Shown: piece by piece, positions 24,017 to 31,987 of the stretch
Position numbering within the stretch: position 1 is the first letter of the stretch
How the letters are laid out: every line of letters begins with the position of its first letter
Assembly: GCA_016926695.1 (NCBI GenBank)
Contig: JAFGOB010000090.1
Coordinates: 1 to 51,065, forward strand
Reading direction: 5' to 3'
Length of the DNA stretch: 51,065 nucleotides
Source of the DNA: Dehalococcoidales bacterium
GTDB lineage: Bacteria > Chloroflexota > Dehalococcoidia > Dehalococcoidales > UBA3254
The notes under the pieces: model-generated
Told to the model about the DNA's origin: nothing
What the model saw: the letters and a program-made list of their open reading frames with translations, nothing else
The model's database searches: none
Program-made: the position numbers and the translations under genes

Positions 24017-24568
24017 ATGGTTTCTATTAGAAATGGTGCCTGGCTGAAGATACTGACAATAGCTATGGCCCTGATAACGATAGCGATGACGGTGACAGGC
24101 TGCAGTTGCGGGAGCAAAGAGGGAACCACGGCCACAACAACTGCGCTCCCCGCTGCCAGTAGTGCTGCACCTGTTACAGTCAAAGAGCTGATTGTCCCGG
24201 TCAATTTAAAGGATGCGCGCAATGTTGGCAGCCTGCATCTTGAGATAGTCTACAATCCGGCAGCCATAAGCGTGACCAATGTTGAAGCCGGCGATCTGGC
24301 AGCCAATGCCATGATCGAATATAACGCGGATGCAGCCGGAAGGATCAAGATTGGTATCGTGGATGCAGCGGGTATCAATGGTGACGGGACACTTTTAAAC
24401 CTCTTTTTCAAGGCTGTGGATAACAACATCAGCAGTGAGCTAAAGTTGGATAACCTGGAGTGTTATGATGCCAAGACCCTGTTCGATATTATTGCCAACT
24501 CCACTCCGGGTCAGCTTTCAGCAGCGGATGGATCCTTTACCGCTCCTGAGATAGCCTTTGTTAACTAA
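24017..24568 (+). CDS. Cohesin-domain lipoprotein
   Basis: The 183-residue protein has a lipoprotein signal (hydrophobic residues 10-25, lipobox VTGC with C29), a Thr/Ala-rich linker, then a cohesin-like domain at about 53-175: LIVPVNLKDARNVGSLHLEI, YNPAAISVTNVEAGDL, then GTLLNLFFKAVD. It is close in pattern to the cohesin part of the preceding protein. If it binds dockerins, it would hold the LamG protein at the cell surface; this pairing is inferred. GGGAGG lies seven bases before the ATG and the gap to the previous stop is 62 bases, so the two are probably co-transcribed. Confidence 0.78.
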   Translation: MVSIRNGAWLKILTIAMALITIAMTVTGCSCGSKEGTTATTTALPAASSAAPVTVKELIVPVNLKDARNVGSLHLEIVYNPAAISVTNVEAGDLAANAMIEYNADAAGRIKIGIVDAAGINGDGTLLNLFFKAVDNNISSELKLDNLECYDAKTLFDIIANSTPGQLSAADGSFTAPEIAFVN

Positions 24569-24685
24569 CTGAGCCTCCATATTAAGATTACTACAGGGCG
24601 GTTGTTGCAACAATCCAGACATTAGCCGCCCTGTTTGTAACCGCTTCCGTAGCTTTATGATTTTCCATGGAAATTTTCGACCGGC

Positions 24686-24714
24686 TTGACATTATCGATT
24701 TTTTCCTGTATTAT
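24686..24714 (+). promoter_or_regulatory. Extended -10 promoter of the AbrB-type gene
   Basis: TTGACA (24686-24691) and TATTAT (24709-24714) are 17 bases apart, and TG at 24707-24708 sits directly before the -10. Transcription would begin near 24721. This rules out the TTG at 24686 as a start codon. Confidence 0.65.
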
Positions 24715-24766
24715 TTGCTTTATAAATAAGAAAAACATGTCAATAACACACCAGGAAGGCGGGGCA

Positions 24767-25003
24767 GTGCAGGCACCTGAGGGAAAGAAATTTTACGGTT
24801 CGGTAACAGTCAGTGAGCGGGGGCAGATCGTTATCCCGGCGGATGCCAGGAAAGACTTTAACATCAAGACGGGAGACAAGCTGCTGGTTTTTGCCGACCT
24901 TGAAATGGGATTATGGATTTCAACTTTCCAGATTATCCAGAAGAACCTGGGAAGCAACGCCCAACTCTTTACCAAACCGGACCCGAACAAAAACCACGAA
25001 TAA
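24767..25003 (+). CDS. AbrB/MazE/SpoVT-type DNA-binding protein
   Basis: The core YGSVTVSERGQIVIPADARKDFNIKTGDKLLVF is a swapped-hairpin AbrB domain, found in transition-state regulators and antitoxins that bind DNA as dimers. The C-terminal 30 residues are not recognisable. The GTG at 24767 has AGGAAGG seven bases upstream and is chosen; an ATG at 24737 would add ten residues but has no good ribosome site. No toxin gene adjoins it: the next gene converges and encodes a membrane protein. A regulator role is therefore more likely than an antitoxin role. Confidence 0.75.
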   Translation: MQAPEGKKFYGSVTVSERGQIVIPADARKDFNIKTGDKLLVFADLEMGLWISTFQIIQKNLGSNAQLFTKPDPNKNHE

Positions 25004-25006
25004 AAT

Positions 25007-25027
25007 CTAAAGACAGCCTGTCTTTAG
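25007..25027. terminator. Bidirectional hairpin between convergent genes
   Basis: CTAAAGACA and TGTCTTTAG pair around GCC. The hairpin starts three bases after the AbrB-type stop and overlaps the stop codon of the minus-strand gene. It could serve as a terminator for both transcripts, though U-runs are weak. Confidence 0.45.
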
Positions 25028-25633
25028 CAATGTCCATAGCTTCCTTTTGTTTATCAGTACCGCGGCTATTGTAACCAGTACCAGCAGACCGGCTAATTCC
25101 GTCAGATAGATAGCTGGAACACTGACCAGGTCCGACAGCCAGGCCATAAAATAGCTTCCTCTTTCTCCGGCGGGGAACGACCAGCCGTATATCGGCCAGA
25201 GGAATACCTTAGGGCTTAACCACATCTGGTCAAGTATCAGGTGAAAGGCCATGCCGCAGGATACTGCCAGGACAGCAGAGCGTTTGTAGTTGAAATACAG
25301 AAAAATCCCCGTGATCAATACCAACAGGGTAATCAACAGGCTGTGAGTGAAAATCCTGCCTCCTCCGAAGAAGAGTATGCCCAGCGGCTTATCGATTATA
25401 TCAGGCAACATCGAACCGATTACCAGCAGGCGCAGGTCCAGGAACTTACCCAGGGTTTCGATACTGGATAAGAGGCCCGGATCGGTACTGCGGGATCCCT
25501 CCAAACCGCTTTTATCTATGCCAGGCTGAGTTTGCGGGCTGCGACCGGATATCGCCTTCCTGCTGGCAGCAACTACTGATGTAACCACCAGCGCTGCTCC
25601 AAGCGTAAGACCGACATGGGCGAAGAGAAACAT
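25007..25633 (-). CDS. YdjM-like membrane-bound metal-dependent hydrolase (DUF457)
   Basis: The 208-residue protein has five or so hydrophobic helices and the family's polar motifs: FAHVGLTLG near the start, LPDIIDKPLG (about residues 80-89), FTHSLL (about 97-102) and AFHLILDQ (about 128-135). The conserved His and Asp residues suggest a metal site in the membrane. The family is widespread and its substrate is not established; E. coli YdjM is SOS-induced. A Ser/Gly-rich loop (about 27-60) interrupts the N-terminal part. No operon partner is seen. Confidence 0.75.
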   Translation of the reverse strand: MFLFAHVGLTLGAALVVTSVVAASRKAISGRSPQTQPGIDKSGLEGSRSTDPGLLSSIETLGKFLDLRLLVIGSMLPDIIDKPLGILFFGGGRIFTHSLLITLLVLITGIFLYFNYKRSAVLAVSCGMAFHLILDQMWLSPKVFLWPIYGWSFPAGERGSYFMAWLSDLVSVPAIYLTELAGLLVLVTIAAVLINKRKLWTLLKTGCL

Positions 25634-25852
25634 TGACCGGGCTGCTCCTTATTTCAATTTCACGGCTCTTTTGGGGAAAAAGGCACTGCGGGAATATTTT
25701 TTTATTATATCAGATAAATATTAACATACTATTAATTTTATCCATTATTATTTTGCTGCAAAGGCCCGGTGATTGAATCATACACCCTCTTAGTGATAGT
25801 ATTTACATGTATGTATATTTATTATACATTGTGGTAATAGGAGGAGAAGACC

Positions 25853-27211
25853 ATGAAAGGTAGTTATACCGGCTTGCCGGATAATTGGGCGGAAATGACG
25901 CCGTCACAGAAACGGCAATACAGGTTTGACAATTTTATCAATCCCAAGGGAATTACTTTTGTCAGTCCTGGAGCAAAAGAGGCTTATCAGACCAGAGCTA
26001 AAAGAACGGTGGCGGCTTATAACATCGAAGAATTTGACAGGGTCCCAATCAGCTTGCCTGTGGGCGAACTGCCTTACACGCTATATGGCATCAATTACCA
26101 CACAACCATGTATGATGTCGAGAAAGCCATCAAAGCCTGTAATCAGTTCAATGAAAAACATTCGGCTGAGCTGGAGTATTTCGCCAGCCCTACCTCTATT
26201 CCCGCCAAAGCGCTGGATATCCTGGACTACAAGCTCTACGCCTGGCCCGGACACGGTCTATCCGAGGATGCTCCGGGATACCAGTGCCTGGAAGACGAAT
26301 ATATGAAGGCTGATGAGTATGATGCCCTGATACTCGATCCTTCAGACTACTGGTTGAGGACCTATTTACCCCGTGTTTTCGGTACGTTTGATTCCTTGCC
26401 TTCCCTCCCCCCTTTAACCGATATAGTCGAAATACCTGTAGCCCAGATAGCGCCCCTGGCCGATCCCCGGGTGCGTAACACCCTGCGTAAGTTGATCGAG
26501 GCCGGTGAAGAGCTGGAAAGAAGGGCTAAACTCACGGCTCCCTATTTCGGTTTGGCTGCGGCCAACGGCTTTCCCATGGCCATGGGAGGAATTGCGGTAG
26601 TTCCTTTCGATGTTCTGGGCGACACCATGCGGGGTACAGCCGCTATTATGAAAGATATGTACCGGCGCCCGGATAAACTGCTGGCAGCCCTGGACAAGAT
26701 CGCTGACATCACGATCAGCTCTATTCTTAATGCTCCCAACTTCTCCAGCATGCTGATGATGATGTTCCCGCTTCACAAAGGTGCGGACGGCTGGATGTCC
26801 CAAAAACAGTATGATACCTTCTACTTCCCTACTATGAAAAAGGTGCTGGATGCCCTCATTAACGAAGGCATTATCCCCCATATGTTTGCCGAGGGTGCTT
26901 ACAATACCCGCCTGGAGACAGTAAATGCATTTCCCAGGGGAACGGTCTCCTGGCTTTTCGATCAGACCGATATGCTGAAGGCTAAAAAGGTACTGGGTGA
27001 CAAATGCTGCATCTCCGGCAATGTACCTTCTTCTCTGCTTGTTACCGGTTCTCCTGAGGACGTTAAAGAGTGCTGCCGCAAACTGATCGAAGATTGTGCC
27101 GCAGGCGGAGGCTATGTCCTCTCAGCGGGTTGTGTCCCCGAAAATCCCAAACTGGAAAACCTGCGCGCCATGATAGCAGCCGTCAAAGAATACGGTATAT
27201 ACAAGAAATAG
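25853..27211 (+). CDS. Uroporphyrinogen-decarboxylase-family protein, probable methyltransferase
   Basis: This 452-residue protein has the URO-D TIM-barrel fold shared with corrinoid:CoM methyltransferases such as MtaA. Recognisable parts are MMMFPLHKGADGWMSQKQYDTFYFPTMKKVLDAL, HMFAEGAYNTRLE, CCISGNVPSSLL (where relatives have CIGGN), and the C-terminal AGGGYVLSAGCVP. Only parts of the His-x-Cys...Cys zinc pattern of MtaA are present: His is there (PHMF), the next Cys is not. True HemE function is unlikely. GGAGGAG precedes the ATG. No corrinoid protein gene is next to it, so the methyl donor is unknown. Confidence 0.78.
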   Translation: MKGSYTGLPDNWAEMTPSQKRQYRFDNFINPKGITFVSPGAKEAYQTRAKRTVAAYNIEEFDRVPISLPVGELPYTLYGINYHTTMYDVEKAIKACNQFNEKHSAELEYFASPTSIPAKALDILDYKLYAWPGHGLSEDAPGYQCLEDEYMKADEYDALILDPSDYWLRTYLPRVFGTFDSLPSLPPLTDIVEIPVAQIAPLADPRVRNTLRKLIEAGEELERRAKLTAPYFGLAAANGFPMAMGGIAVVPFDVLGDTMRGTAAIMKDMYRRPDKLLAALDKIADITISSILNAPNFSSMLMMMFPLHKGADGWMSQKQYDTFYFPTMKKVLDALINEGIIPHMFAEGAYNTRLETVNAFPRGTVSWLFDQTDMLKAKKVLGDKCCISGNVPSSLLVTGSPEDVKECCRKLIEDCAAGGGYVLSAGCVPENPKLENLRAMIAAVKEYGIYKK

Positions 27212-27230
27212 TCCGGTTTTTCCCGTTTTG

Positions 27231-27271
27231 AGCCCCTGTTGCCGTTATTAAGGGAGCCGGGGCTTTTTTTA
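27231..27271 (+). terminator. Terminator after the URO-D-family gene
   Basis: AGCCCC (27231-27236) pairs with GGGGCT (27259-27264), followed by a run of seven T residues to 27271. It starts 19 bases after the stop codon, and the T-run overlaps the last codons of the convergent surE gene. Confidence 0.65.
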
Positions 27272-28063
27272 TGCCTGACCCCTGCCGCGGTATTCCTCAA
27301 TCAGGCCGTCTATGAGTCCTTCCAGACGGCGGGCCGGTATACGGTCTTCCGTAAAAAGGGTCAGCGGAGTAATAGAAATACAGCCCTGTATGCTGGCCAT
27401 GATGTCGCTTCGCCTGTCGACCTGGTGATTGACCGCTTCCCGCACCAGCGTATAATACGTCTTTTTACCGTCATGACCCTCTTCCACGGTGTTGACATGG
27501 CTTTTATGGGCCAGCCGGGTCAACCTGACACCACGTATATCGGCAATATCGCGATCTGGCAGGTTGATATTCAGGAAAAGGTGTGAAGGCAGCCCCAGCA
27601 TGAAAACTCGCTTCGCCAGCACGGCAGTGAATCTTCCCGCTTCCCGTAGATAAGAATCATCCCATCGCGTTCGTTCACAGGAGACAGCCATGGCCGGGAA
27701 ACCTCTCAGATAGGCAGAAAGGGCAGCCCCGACTGTACCGGATATCAGCACGTCCTCACCCAGGTTCGAACCCTGGTTAATGCCCGATATTACCAGGTCT
27801 ACCTTTTTCTGTACGATTTTTGCCAGTCCCACGATAACGCTGTCCGAGGGAGTGCCTTCTACGGCAAAGGCTTGAATGCCGGGATCGGGCGGGCTGATCT
27901 CCTGAACGCGCAATTGTTTACGCAGGTTGACTGCGGTACCCACGGCGCTTTGTTCCCGGTCTGGAGCGACTATTGTTACTGCGGCTATTTTGCTCAGTTG
28001 CCGGGCCAGCGCCCGCATACCCTCGGAATAGATGCCGTCATCATTGGAGACCAGTATGTTCAT
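27269..28063 (-). CDS. surE: 5'/3'-nucleotidase SurE
   Basis: SurE removes phosphate from nucleoside 5'- and 3'-monophosphates with a divalent metal. The start MNILVSNDDGIYSEG carries the paired Asp metal ligands; AVEGTPSDSV, VDLVISGINQGSNLGEDVLISGTVGAA (with metal-binding Asn and the Ser/Gly loop) and the C-terminal TPLTLF strand are all family hallmarks. Length of 264 residues is normal. A GTG three codons earlier is in frame, but the ATG at 28063 has CAGG eight bases ahead and gives the canonical N terminus. It is a single gene. Confidence 0.95.
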   Translation of the reverse strand: MNILVSNDDGIYSEGMRALARQLSKIAAVTIVAPDREQSAVGTAVNLRKQLRVQEISPPDPGIQAFAVEGTPSDSVIVGLAKIVQKKVDLVISGINQGSNLGEDVLISGTVGAALSAYLRGFPAMAVSCERTRWDDSYLREAGRFTAVLAKRVFMLGLPSHLFLNINLPDRDIADIRGVRLTRLAHKSHVNTVEEGHDGKKTYYTLVREAVNHQVDRRSDIMASIQGCISITPLTLFTEDRIPARRLEGLIDGLIEEYRGRGQA

Positions 28064-28206
28064 GCAAGTCACCTGCCGTTTTTAGTTTAACATGAGGGGA
28101 ATAGTGTGAACAAACTCCGGCGTATTCGCGCAAGCAGGCTTCGAGAAACAAAAACACGATATTAACAGGGACTATCATGCTCATTTTACGGCAGTGGTGA
28201 GTCAGG

Positions 28207-28884
28207 TTACCGGAAATTAGTTACCTTTCTTAAATATGAAGGGGTCCGGCGATCAAAAACCAGCACCGCACCCTGAGAGGAACCCATTTCGATGGTAAAT
28301 ACGGTATTGGTCGTAAGAGGAATATTCAGGGCATCCACCAGGTTCCCGCCGTTTTCGCCGGGAATAGCACCGCCGCCCAGTGTGATCTGGAACAGTTCGT
28401 TATCTTCCAGCAGGTAATCGCCGTCATCCCGGCCTATGGGAGTAACTGTCCAGTAGAGGTTATCGATATGCTGGTTGCTGTCTGTATAAGATATCACGAT
28501 AGCGTTCTGGCTCTGTTCGCCGGCCAGGCCGTTGTTGCCGGTCGAGGGTGAAGGCGGCGTGAAATCGGCAGACCCGCCTCTGGCGACAATGCCTACCGTA
28601 AATATCAACTGGCCGAGTTCTCCATTCGAACCCGTGGCAGCAGCCTGACCGTAGATAGAGGACCTGATCATATATGTGCCCATGATGTTAGTCAGGCTCT
28701 CCGTTATCTGTTTGTCTACTTCCATCGCCAGGTCGTCACCGGTAAATGCTGCTGTAGCGGTAACACCGCCGGCCAAAACCAGGGACGAAGCCGCCGCTAT
28801 AGCCAGTTGAAGGGAGGTAAATCCCTTCTGCTGGCTCAGAAAGCGCTTTGTACATCGGCTTATGCAGCCAATTATCGCGGGCAC
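28207..28884 (-). CDS. Archaellin-like (archaeal-flagellin-type) secreted subunit
   Basis: The protein of about 225 residues has a class III signal sequence: basic leader, then QQKG|FTSLQLAIAAASSLVLAG, with likely prepilin-peptidase cleavage after Gly. The mature part shows patterns of archaeal flagellins: YLLEDNELFQITL and, near the end, NTVFTIEMGSSQGAVLVFDR. No Glu is present at mature position 5, as in archaellins and unlike type IV pilins. It could build an archaellum-like filament or a pilus. No ATPase (ArlI), platform (ArlJ) or peptidase gene is nearby. A start GTG at 28890 directly abuts the ribosome site; GTG 28884, five bases after GGGGAGG, is preferred. Confidence 0.68.
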   Translation of the reverse strand: MPAIIGCISRCTKRFLSQQKGFTSLQLAIAAASSLVLAGGVTATAAFTGDDLAMEVDKQITESLTNIMGTYMIRSSIYGQAAATGSNGELGQLIFTVGIVARGGSADFTPPSPSTGNNGLAGEQSQNAIVISYTDSNQHIDNLYWTVTPIGRDDGDYLLEDNELFQITLGGGAIPGENGGNLVDALNIPLTTNTVFTIEMGSSQGAVLVFDRRTPSYLRKVTNFR

Positions 28885-29207
28885 ATCCACCTCCCCTCTG
28901 GCTATTTGTCGCCCCCCGTAAAGTGATCACAGTCCTATTCTGACAGGGTGTCGTAAAGAACAGGTTAAAATATCGCATGCGCCGGTGAATAACCGGTAAA
29001 AAAATAGCACCAGCAGGTGAAAAAAGGTTACAGTCCGGTTATAGTCTGCCGGGTTAAAGGGGACCTATCCGCGGGAGTTGTTACCTGTTGTTACCCGTTG
29101 CTTGTGATGGAAACAGGGGATTATCATCATATGAGAATTTGACAGTTCAAATCCGGCCTAAGTAGAATGGGTCTAACCGTGAATATGCCAGAAGGAGTAG
29201 ATAAAGA
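28885..29207. other. Divergent promoter region between archaellin-like and thiolase genes
   Basis: These 323 bases hold no gene. The thiolase promoter is TTGACA (29139-29144) and TAGAAT (29163-29168), 18 bases apart. A close direct repeat, TTGTTACC (about 29080 and 29090), lies upstream and could be a regulator site. Confidence 0.5.
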
Positions 29208-30464
29208 ATGGAACGCATCGCAGTTGTCAGCGCAGTCAGGAGCCCAATCGGTGGTTATCTGGGTGCTTTAAGGGAAGTACCCGCTTACGACATGGTAGCG
29301 GCAGTCATTAATGAAGCAGTCAAGAGGGCCGGTGTCGATCCGGCGGATGTTGAAGATGTTATTTTCGGACAGTGCTATCAGAGTGGAGAATATGTCAATG
29401 TGGCCCGGCGGGGCCTTCTCCAGGCAGGCTGGCCTGAAACAGTCCCCGGTATTACGGTTGACCGTCGCTGTACCTCGGGTCTGGACGCGCTGGTGATCGG
29501 CGCCATGGAAATCCAGACCGGCGTTTCGGAAATCGTGGTCGCCGGCGGAGTTGAAACGATGAGCACGGCCGAGTTCTACATACCTGGCAATATCAAGTGG
29601 GGCATCGGACGGGGAACAGGAATATCCTTTTCGGATGCTCCCAGGGGGCACGGCAGCTTGAAAATGTACGGCATTCCGATCTACGACCGGATCCAGCGCT
29701 CCCGCCCCATGCATCAGCCGGTAGAGAGGTTCGGTGAAATAGTATCCAATGTCGCCTGGGCGGAAAATGTTGCCAAAGAGATCGGACTAACCCGTGAAGA
29801 TTGTGATAAGTGGGCCTTGCGCAGCCATCAAAAAGCTATTGCCGCCCAGAAATCAGGTAAATTCAAGGACTACATCGTTCCTATATCTGTTCCCCAGGCA
29901 AAGGGCGAGCCTAAAATAGTGGATACCGATGAGGGACCCCGCGAGGACACCTCCCTGGAAGCCCTGGCAAAGCTTAAACCGATTCTGGGTGGAGTCTGTA
30001 CTGCCGGTAACTCGTCCCAGGAAAACGACGCTGCGGCTGGTTTTGTTCTGATGAGTGAGAGCCAGGCACGAAAAAGGGGACTGGAACCCCTGGCATACCT
30101 GAAATCCTGGTCCAAAGCCGCTGACGATCCGCGTATTCCTCCCAGGGCTGGCAATGCAGCTTTCAAGAAAGCTCTGGAACAGGCCGGATTGACAGTGGAG
30201 CAAATCGACCTCTTCGAAATACAGGAAGCCTTTGCCGCCCAGTGTCTTTACAATATCAGGTCTCTTGGTATCCCGGAGGAATATTATGAACGTATCAACG
30301 TCAACGGCTCCGGCATCTCCCTGGGACACCCGCTCGGCGCTACACTGGCCCTGAGAGTGACAGCCCTTGTCAACGAAATGAAGAAACGTAATGCCCGCTA
30401 CGGCCTGGTTGGCACCCCCGGCGCAGGAGGCATCGCCTGTGCTGCTGTTTTCGAAAGGATATAG
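29208..30464 (+). CDS. Thiolase (acetyl-CoA acetyltransferase-like)
   Basis: Thiolases form or cleave beta-ketoacyl-CoA. The 418-residue protein keeps the nucleophile C88 in DRRCTSGLDAL, the Asn/Glu region FEIQEAFAAQ and H374 in GHPLGAT. The second active-site Cys normally lies in a C-x-G motif near the end (TLCIGGG). Here the segment reads GLVGTPGAGGIACAAVF, with T403 at that place and C411 eight residues later. Activity may therefore differ from a standard acetoacetyl-CoA thiolase. GAAGGAG precedes the ATG at nine bases. No other beta-oxidation gene is next to it, and a strong terminator follows. Confidence 0.88.
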   Translation: MERIAVVSAVRSPIGGYLGALREVPAYDMVAAVINEAVKRAGVDPADVEDVIFGQCYQSGEYVNVARRGLLQAGWPETVPGITVDRRCTSGLDALVIGAMEIQTGVSEIVVAGGVETMSTAEFYIPGNIKWGIGRGTGISFSDAPRGHGSLKMYGIPIYDRIQRSRPMHQPVERFGEIVSNVAWAENVAKEIGLTREDCDKWALRSHQKAIAAQKSGKFKDYIVPISVPQAKGEPKIVDTDEGPREDTSLEALAKLKPILGGVCTAGNSSQENDAAAGFVLMSESQARKRGLEPLAYLKSWSKAADDPRIPPRAGNAAFKKALEQAGLTVEQIDLFEIQEAFAAQCLYNIRSLGIPEEYYERINVNGSGISLGHPLGATLALRVTALVNEMKKRNARYGLVGTPGAGGIACAAVFERI

Positions 30465-30495
30465 CCGAACACTTCAAGGTTAGGTTAAAGATATT

Positions 30496-30544
30496 AAGCA
30501 CTGTCGACAGCCCTTGCGTCTGGCTGTCGCAGTGCTTTTTCTTT
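30496..30544 (+). terminator. Rho-independent terminator after the thiolase gene
   Basis: AAGCACTG (30496-30503) and CAGTGCTT (30530-30537) form the outer stem, CGACAG and CTGTCG the inner stem with a single bulged T, and a T-rich tract runs to 30544. It lies 31 bases after the stop codon. Confidence 0.85.
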
Positions 30545-30824
30545 GCCTGTCTATTTATAGTGCAAGTTTATTTCATTATCCGTCGGATTTGCTTAAAAAT
30601 TGAACGACAGCCGGGAACATACCGGGACTTTTGTTGCAACCATGCTGGTTTTTTACATTCTGGACCTGTCGGCCTTTCGAAAATACTGTAGAGCATTTGA
30701 TAACTTTTGCCCTTTATCTTATAATTTGATCATCGCATTATGTAAAAAGTATTATAATAATAAAACAGCCAAGCCCGGATGGATGCGTTAGTCAAGGAAT
30801 TATTTCGGGAATATTTGATCAAAT

Positions 30825-31736
30825 ATGGAAACACTTCCGAACCTTGATCCCAATAACCTGGTTATATTTTACGTTGTAGTCAATGAGAAGAGCCTGACTT
30901 CAGCGGCTGAAAAACTGTGTCTGACTCAGCCGGCCGTTACCTACCGTCTCAAGTCACTGGAAGAATATACCAGGGTAAAACTGCTCGATGTCAAAAAGCA
31001 CCAGGTCCAGCTTACTCCTTCAGGGGAAGAGGTCTACAAGTATGCCAGGGAGATATTTCAGCAGCTTGTCGGCGCCGACAGGTATATACGCTCCGTAAGG
31101 GAGTCTAACCTCCGGGTGGGAATCGCCAGTATCTACAGCACTACCGTCAGCCCTGTCCTCAATTCCCTCTTTGAAGAGCAGAGCCCGGTGATAAAACTGA
31201 CCGTTGAAAGCGGGAATGCCTTTGAAATGGTACAGAACGTGCTGGACTCAAAGCTTGATCTGGCCGTGGTACCCAGTTTTACCTACACCACTGGCAAACT
31301 AAAGACCATCCCTGTCTCCGATCCCATCAGGATGGTCTGTTTTGCCAGGCAGGACCAGGTGATAGACTGTCAGCCTATGGACTGGAAGGACCTCGGCAAC
31401 TATCCCCTGGTGGGCGGCCCCCAGACCTCGGTGGTGCGCAGGATGCTGGAAGAAAAATTTAAAAACACGGGTATGGATATGCCCCCGCTTGCGGCCGAAG
31501 TGGGGGATATCGAATGGTGTATCACACTCGTTGAGCACGGCAAGGGGTTGAGTTTCGCCTTCAATGCGGACATTGAAAAGCAGGTTAAAGAGGGAAGCCT
31601 GAAGACCATTTCTCTCAAGGAAGACCTGTTACTCTCAGCCGAAGCAGTTATTTTACCCGGGATGTACATCAGCCCGATCGTGGAAAAATTCATCCGCATG
31701 GTAAAAAAAGCCTTCAAACAGCGAAATTTCGGTTAA
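30825..31736 (+). CDS. LysR-family transcriptional regulator
   Basis: The 303-residue protein has the LysR winged helix at residues about 9-66 (FYVVVNEKSLTSAAEKLCLT, then QPAVTYRLKSLEE) and a two-lobe periplasmic-binding-like effector domain at about 90-295. Such proteins usually activate a neighbouring operon in response to a metabolite. The TRAP transporter genes converge on this gene 250 bases away and may be a target, but the divergent neighbour typical of LysR is lacking. The 360-base upstream stretch holds the thiolase terminator and AT-rich DNA without a clear gene. No ribosome site is evident at the ATG (TTTGATCAAAT precedes it). Confidence 0.9.
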   Translation: METLPNLDPNNLVIFYVVVNEKSLTSAAEKLCLTQPAVTYRLKSLEEYTRVKLLDVKKHQVQLTPSGEEVYKYAREIFQQLVGADRYIRSVRESNLRVGIASIYSTTVSPVLNSLFEEQSPVIKLTVESGNAFEMVQNVLDSKLDLAVVPSFTYTTGKLKTIPVSDPIRMVCFARQDQVIDCQPMDWKDLGNYPLVGGPQTSVVRRMLEEKFKNTGMDMPPLAAEVGDIEWCITLVEHGKGLSFAFNADIEKQVKEGSLKTISLKEDLLLSAEAVILPGMYISPIVEKFIRMVKKAFKQRNFG

Positions 31737-31741
31737 TTACG

Positions 31742-31762
31742 CACCAGGGCGTCCCCCTGGTG
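31742..31762. terminator. Hairpin after the LysR gene and flavoprotein remnant
   Basis: CACCAGGG (31742-31749) pairs with CCCTGGTG (31755-31762) around CGTCC. It lies between the convergent LysR gene and the reductase remnant at 31764-31886. A T-rich stretch follows further on (about 31770-31783), so it may terminate either strand. Confidence 0.5.
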
Positions 31763-31763
31763 G

Positions 31764-31886
31764 CTAAGGCTTTCCTTCTTTATTGCCGATGGTGATCCAG
31801 CAGAACCAGTTTTTTTCTTCCCTAGCCGGGAGGTCCTCGCGGAAATGCCCGGAGCGTCTTACTTCACGCATCAGCGCGGCTCTATA
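31764..31886 (-). pseudogene. 3' remnant of a FAD-dependent fumarate/APS-reductase-like gene
   Basis: Read on the minus strand, 40 codons after an in-frame TGA give AALMREVRRSGHFREDLPAR, then EEKNWFCWITIGNKEGKP and a TAG stop. This matches the C-terminal signature of succinate dehydrogenase, fumarate reductase and adenylylsulfate reductase flavoproteins (ALxRxESRGxHYREDYPxRDDxNW). The FAD domain and catalytic core are absent; between this piece and the DctM gene only about 100 bases remain. It is therefore a decayed fragment, perhaps of a reductase once linked with the TRAP system, as in some respiratory reductase loci. Confidence 0.6.
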
Positions 31887-31987
31887 TCAGGAATGTCACC
31901 AGGGCATACACAACTCCATCACTGGAGATTCCCTCTCAACAGCCTTGACTCTCATGACTATGATTCCTTGAATGTTGGGTTACTCTG

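Noticed and set aside
24686..24736. N-terminal extension of the AbrB-type protein from TTG 24686
   Set aside because: The TTG is the first part of the -35 hexamer TTGACA, so it would be upstream of the transcript start.
24767..25633. AbrB-type protein and neighbour as a toxin-antitoxin pair
   Set aside because: The neighbour is convergent and is a polytopic YdjM-like membrane protein, not a toxin.
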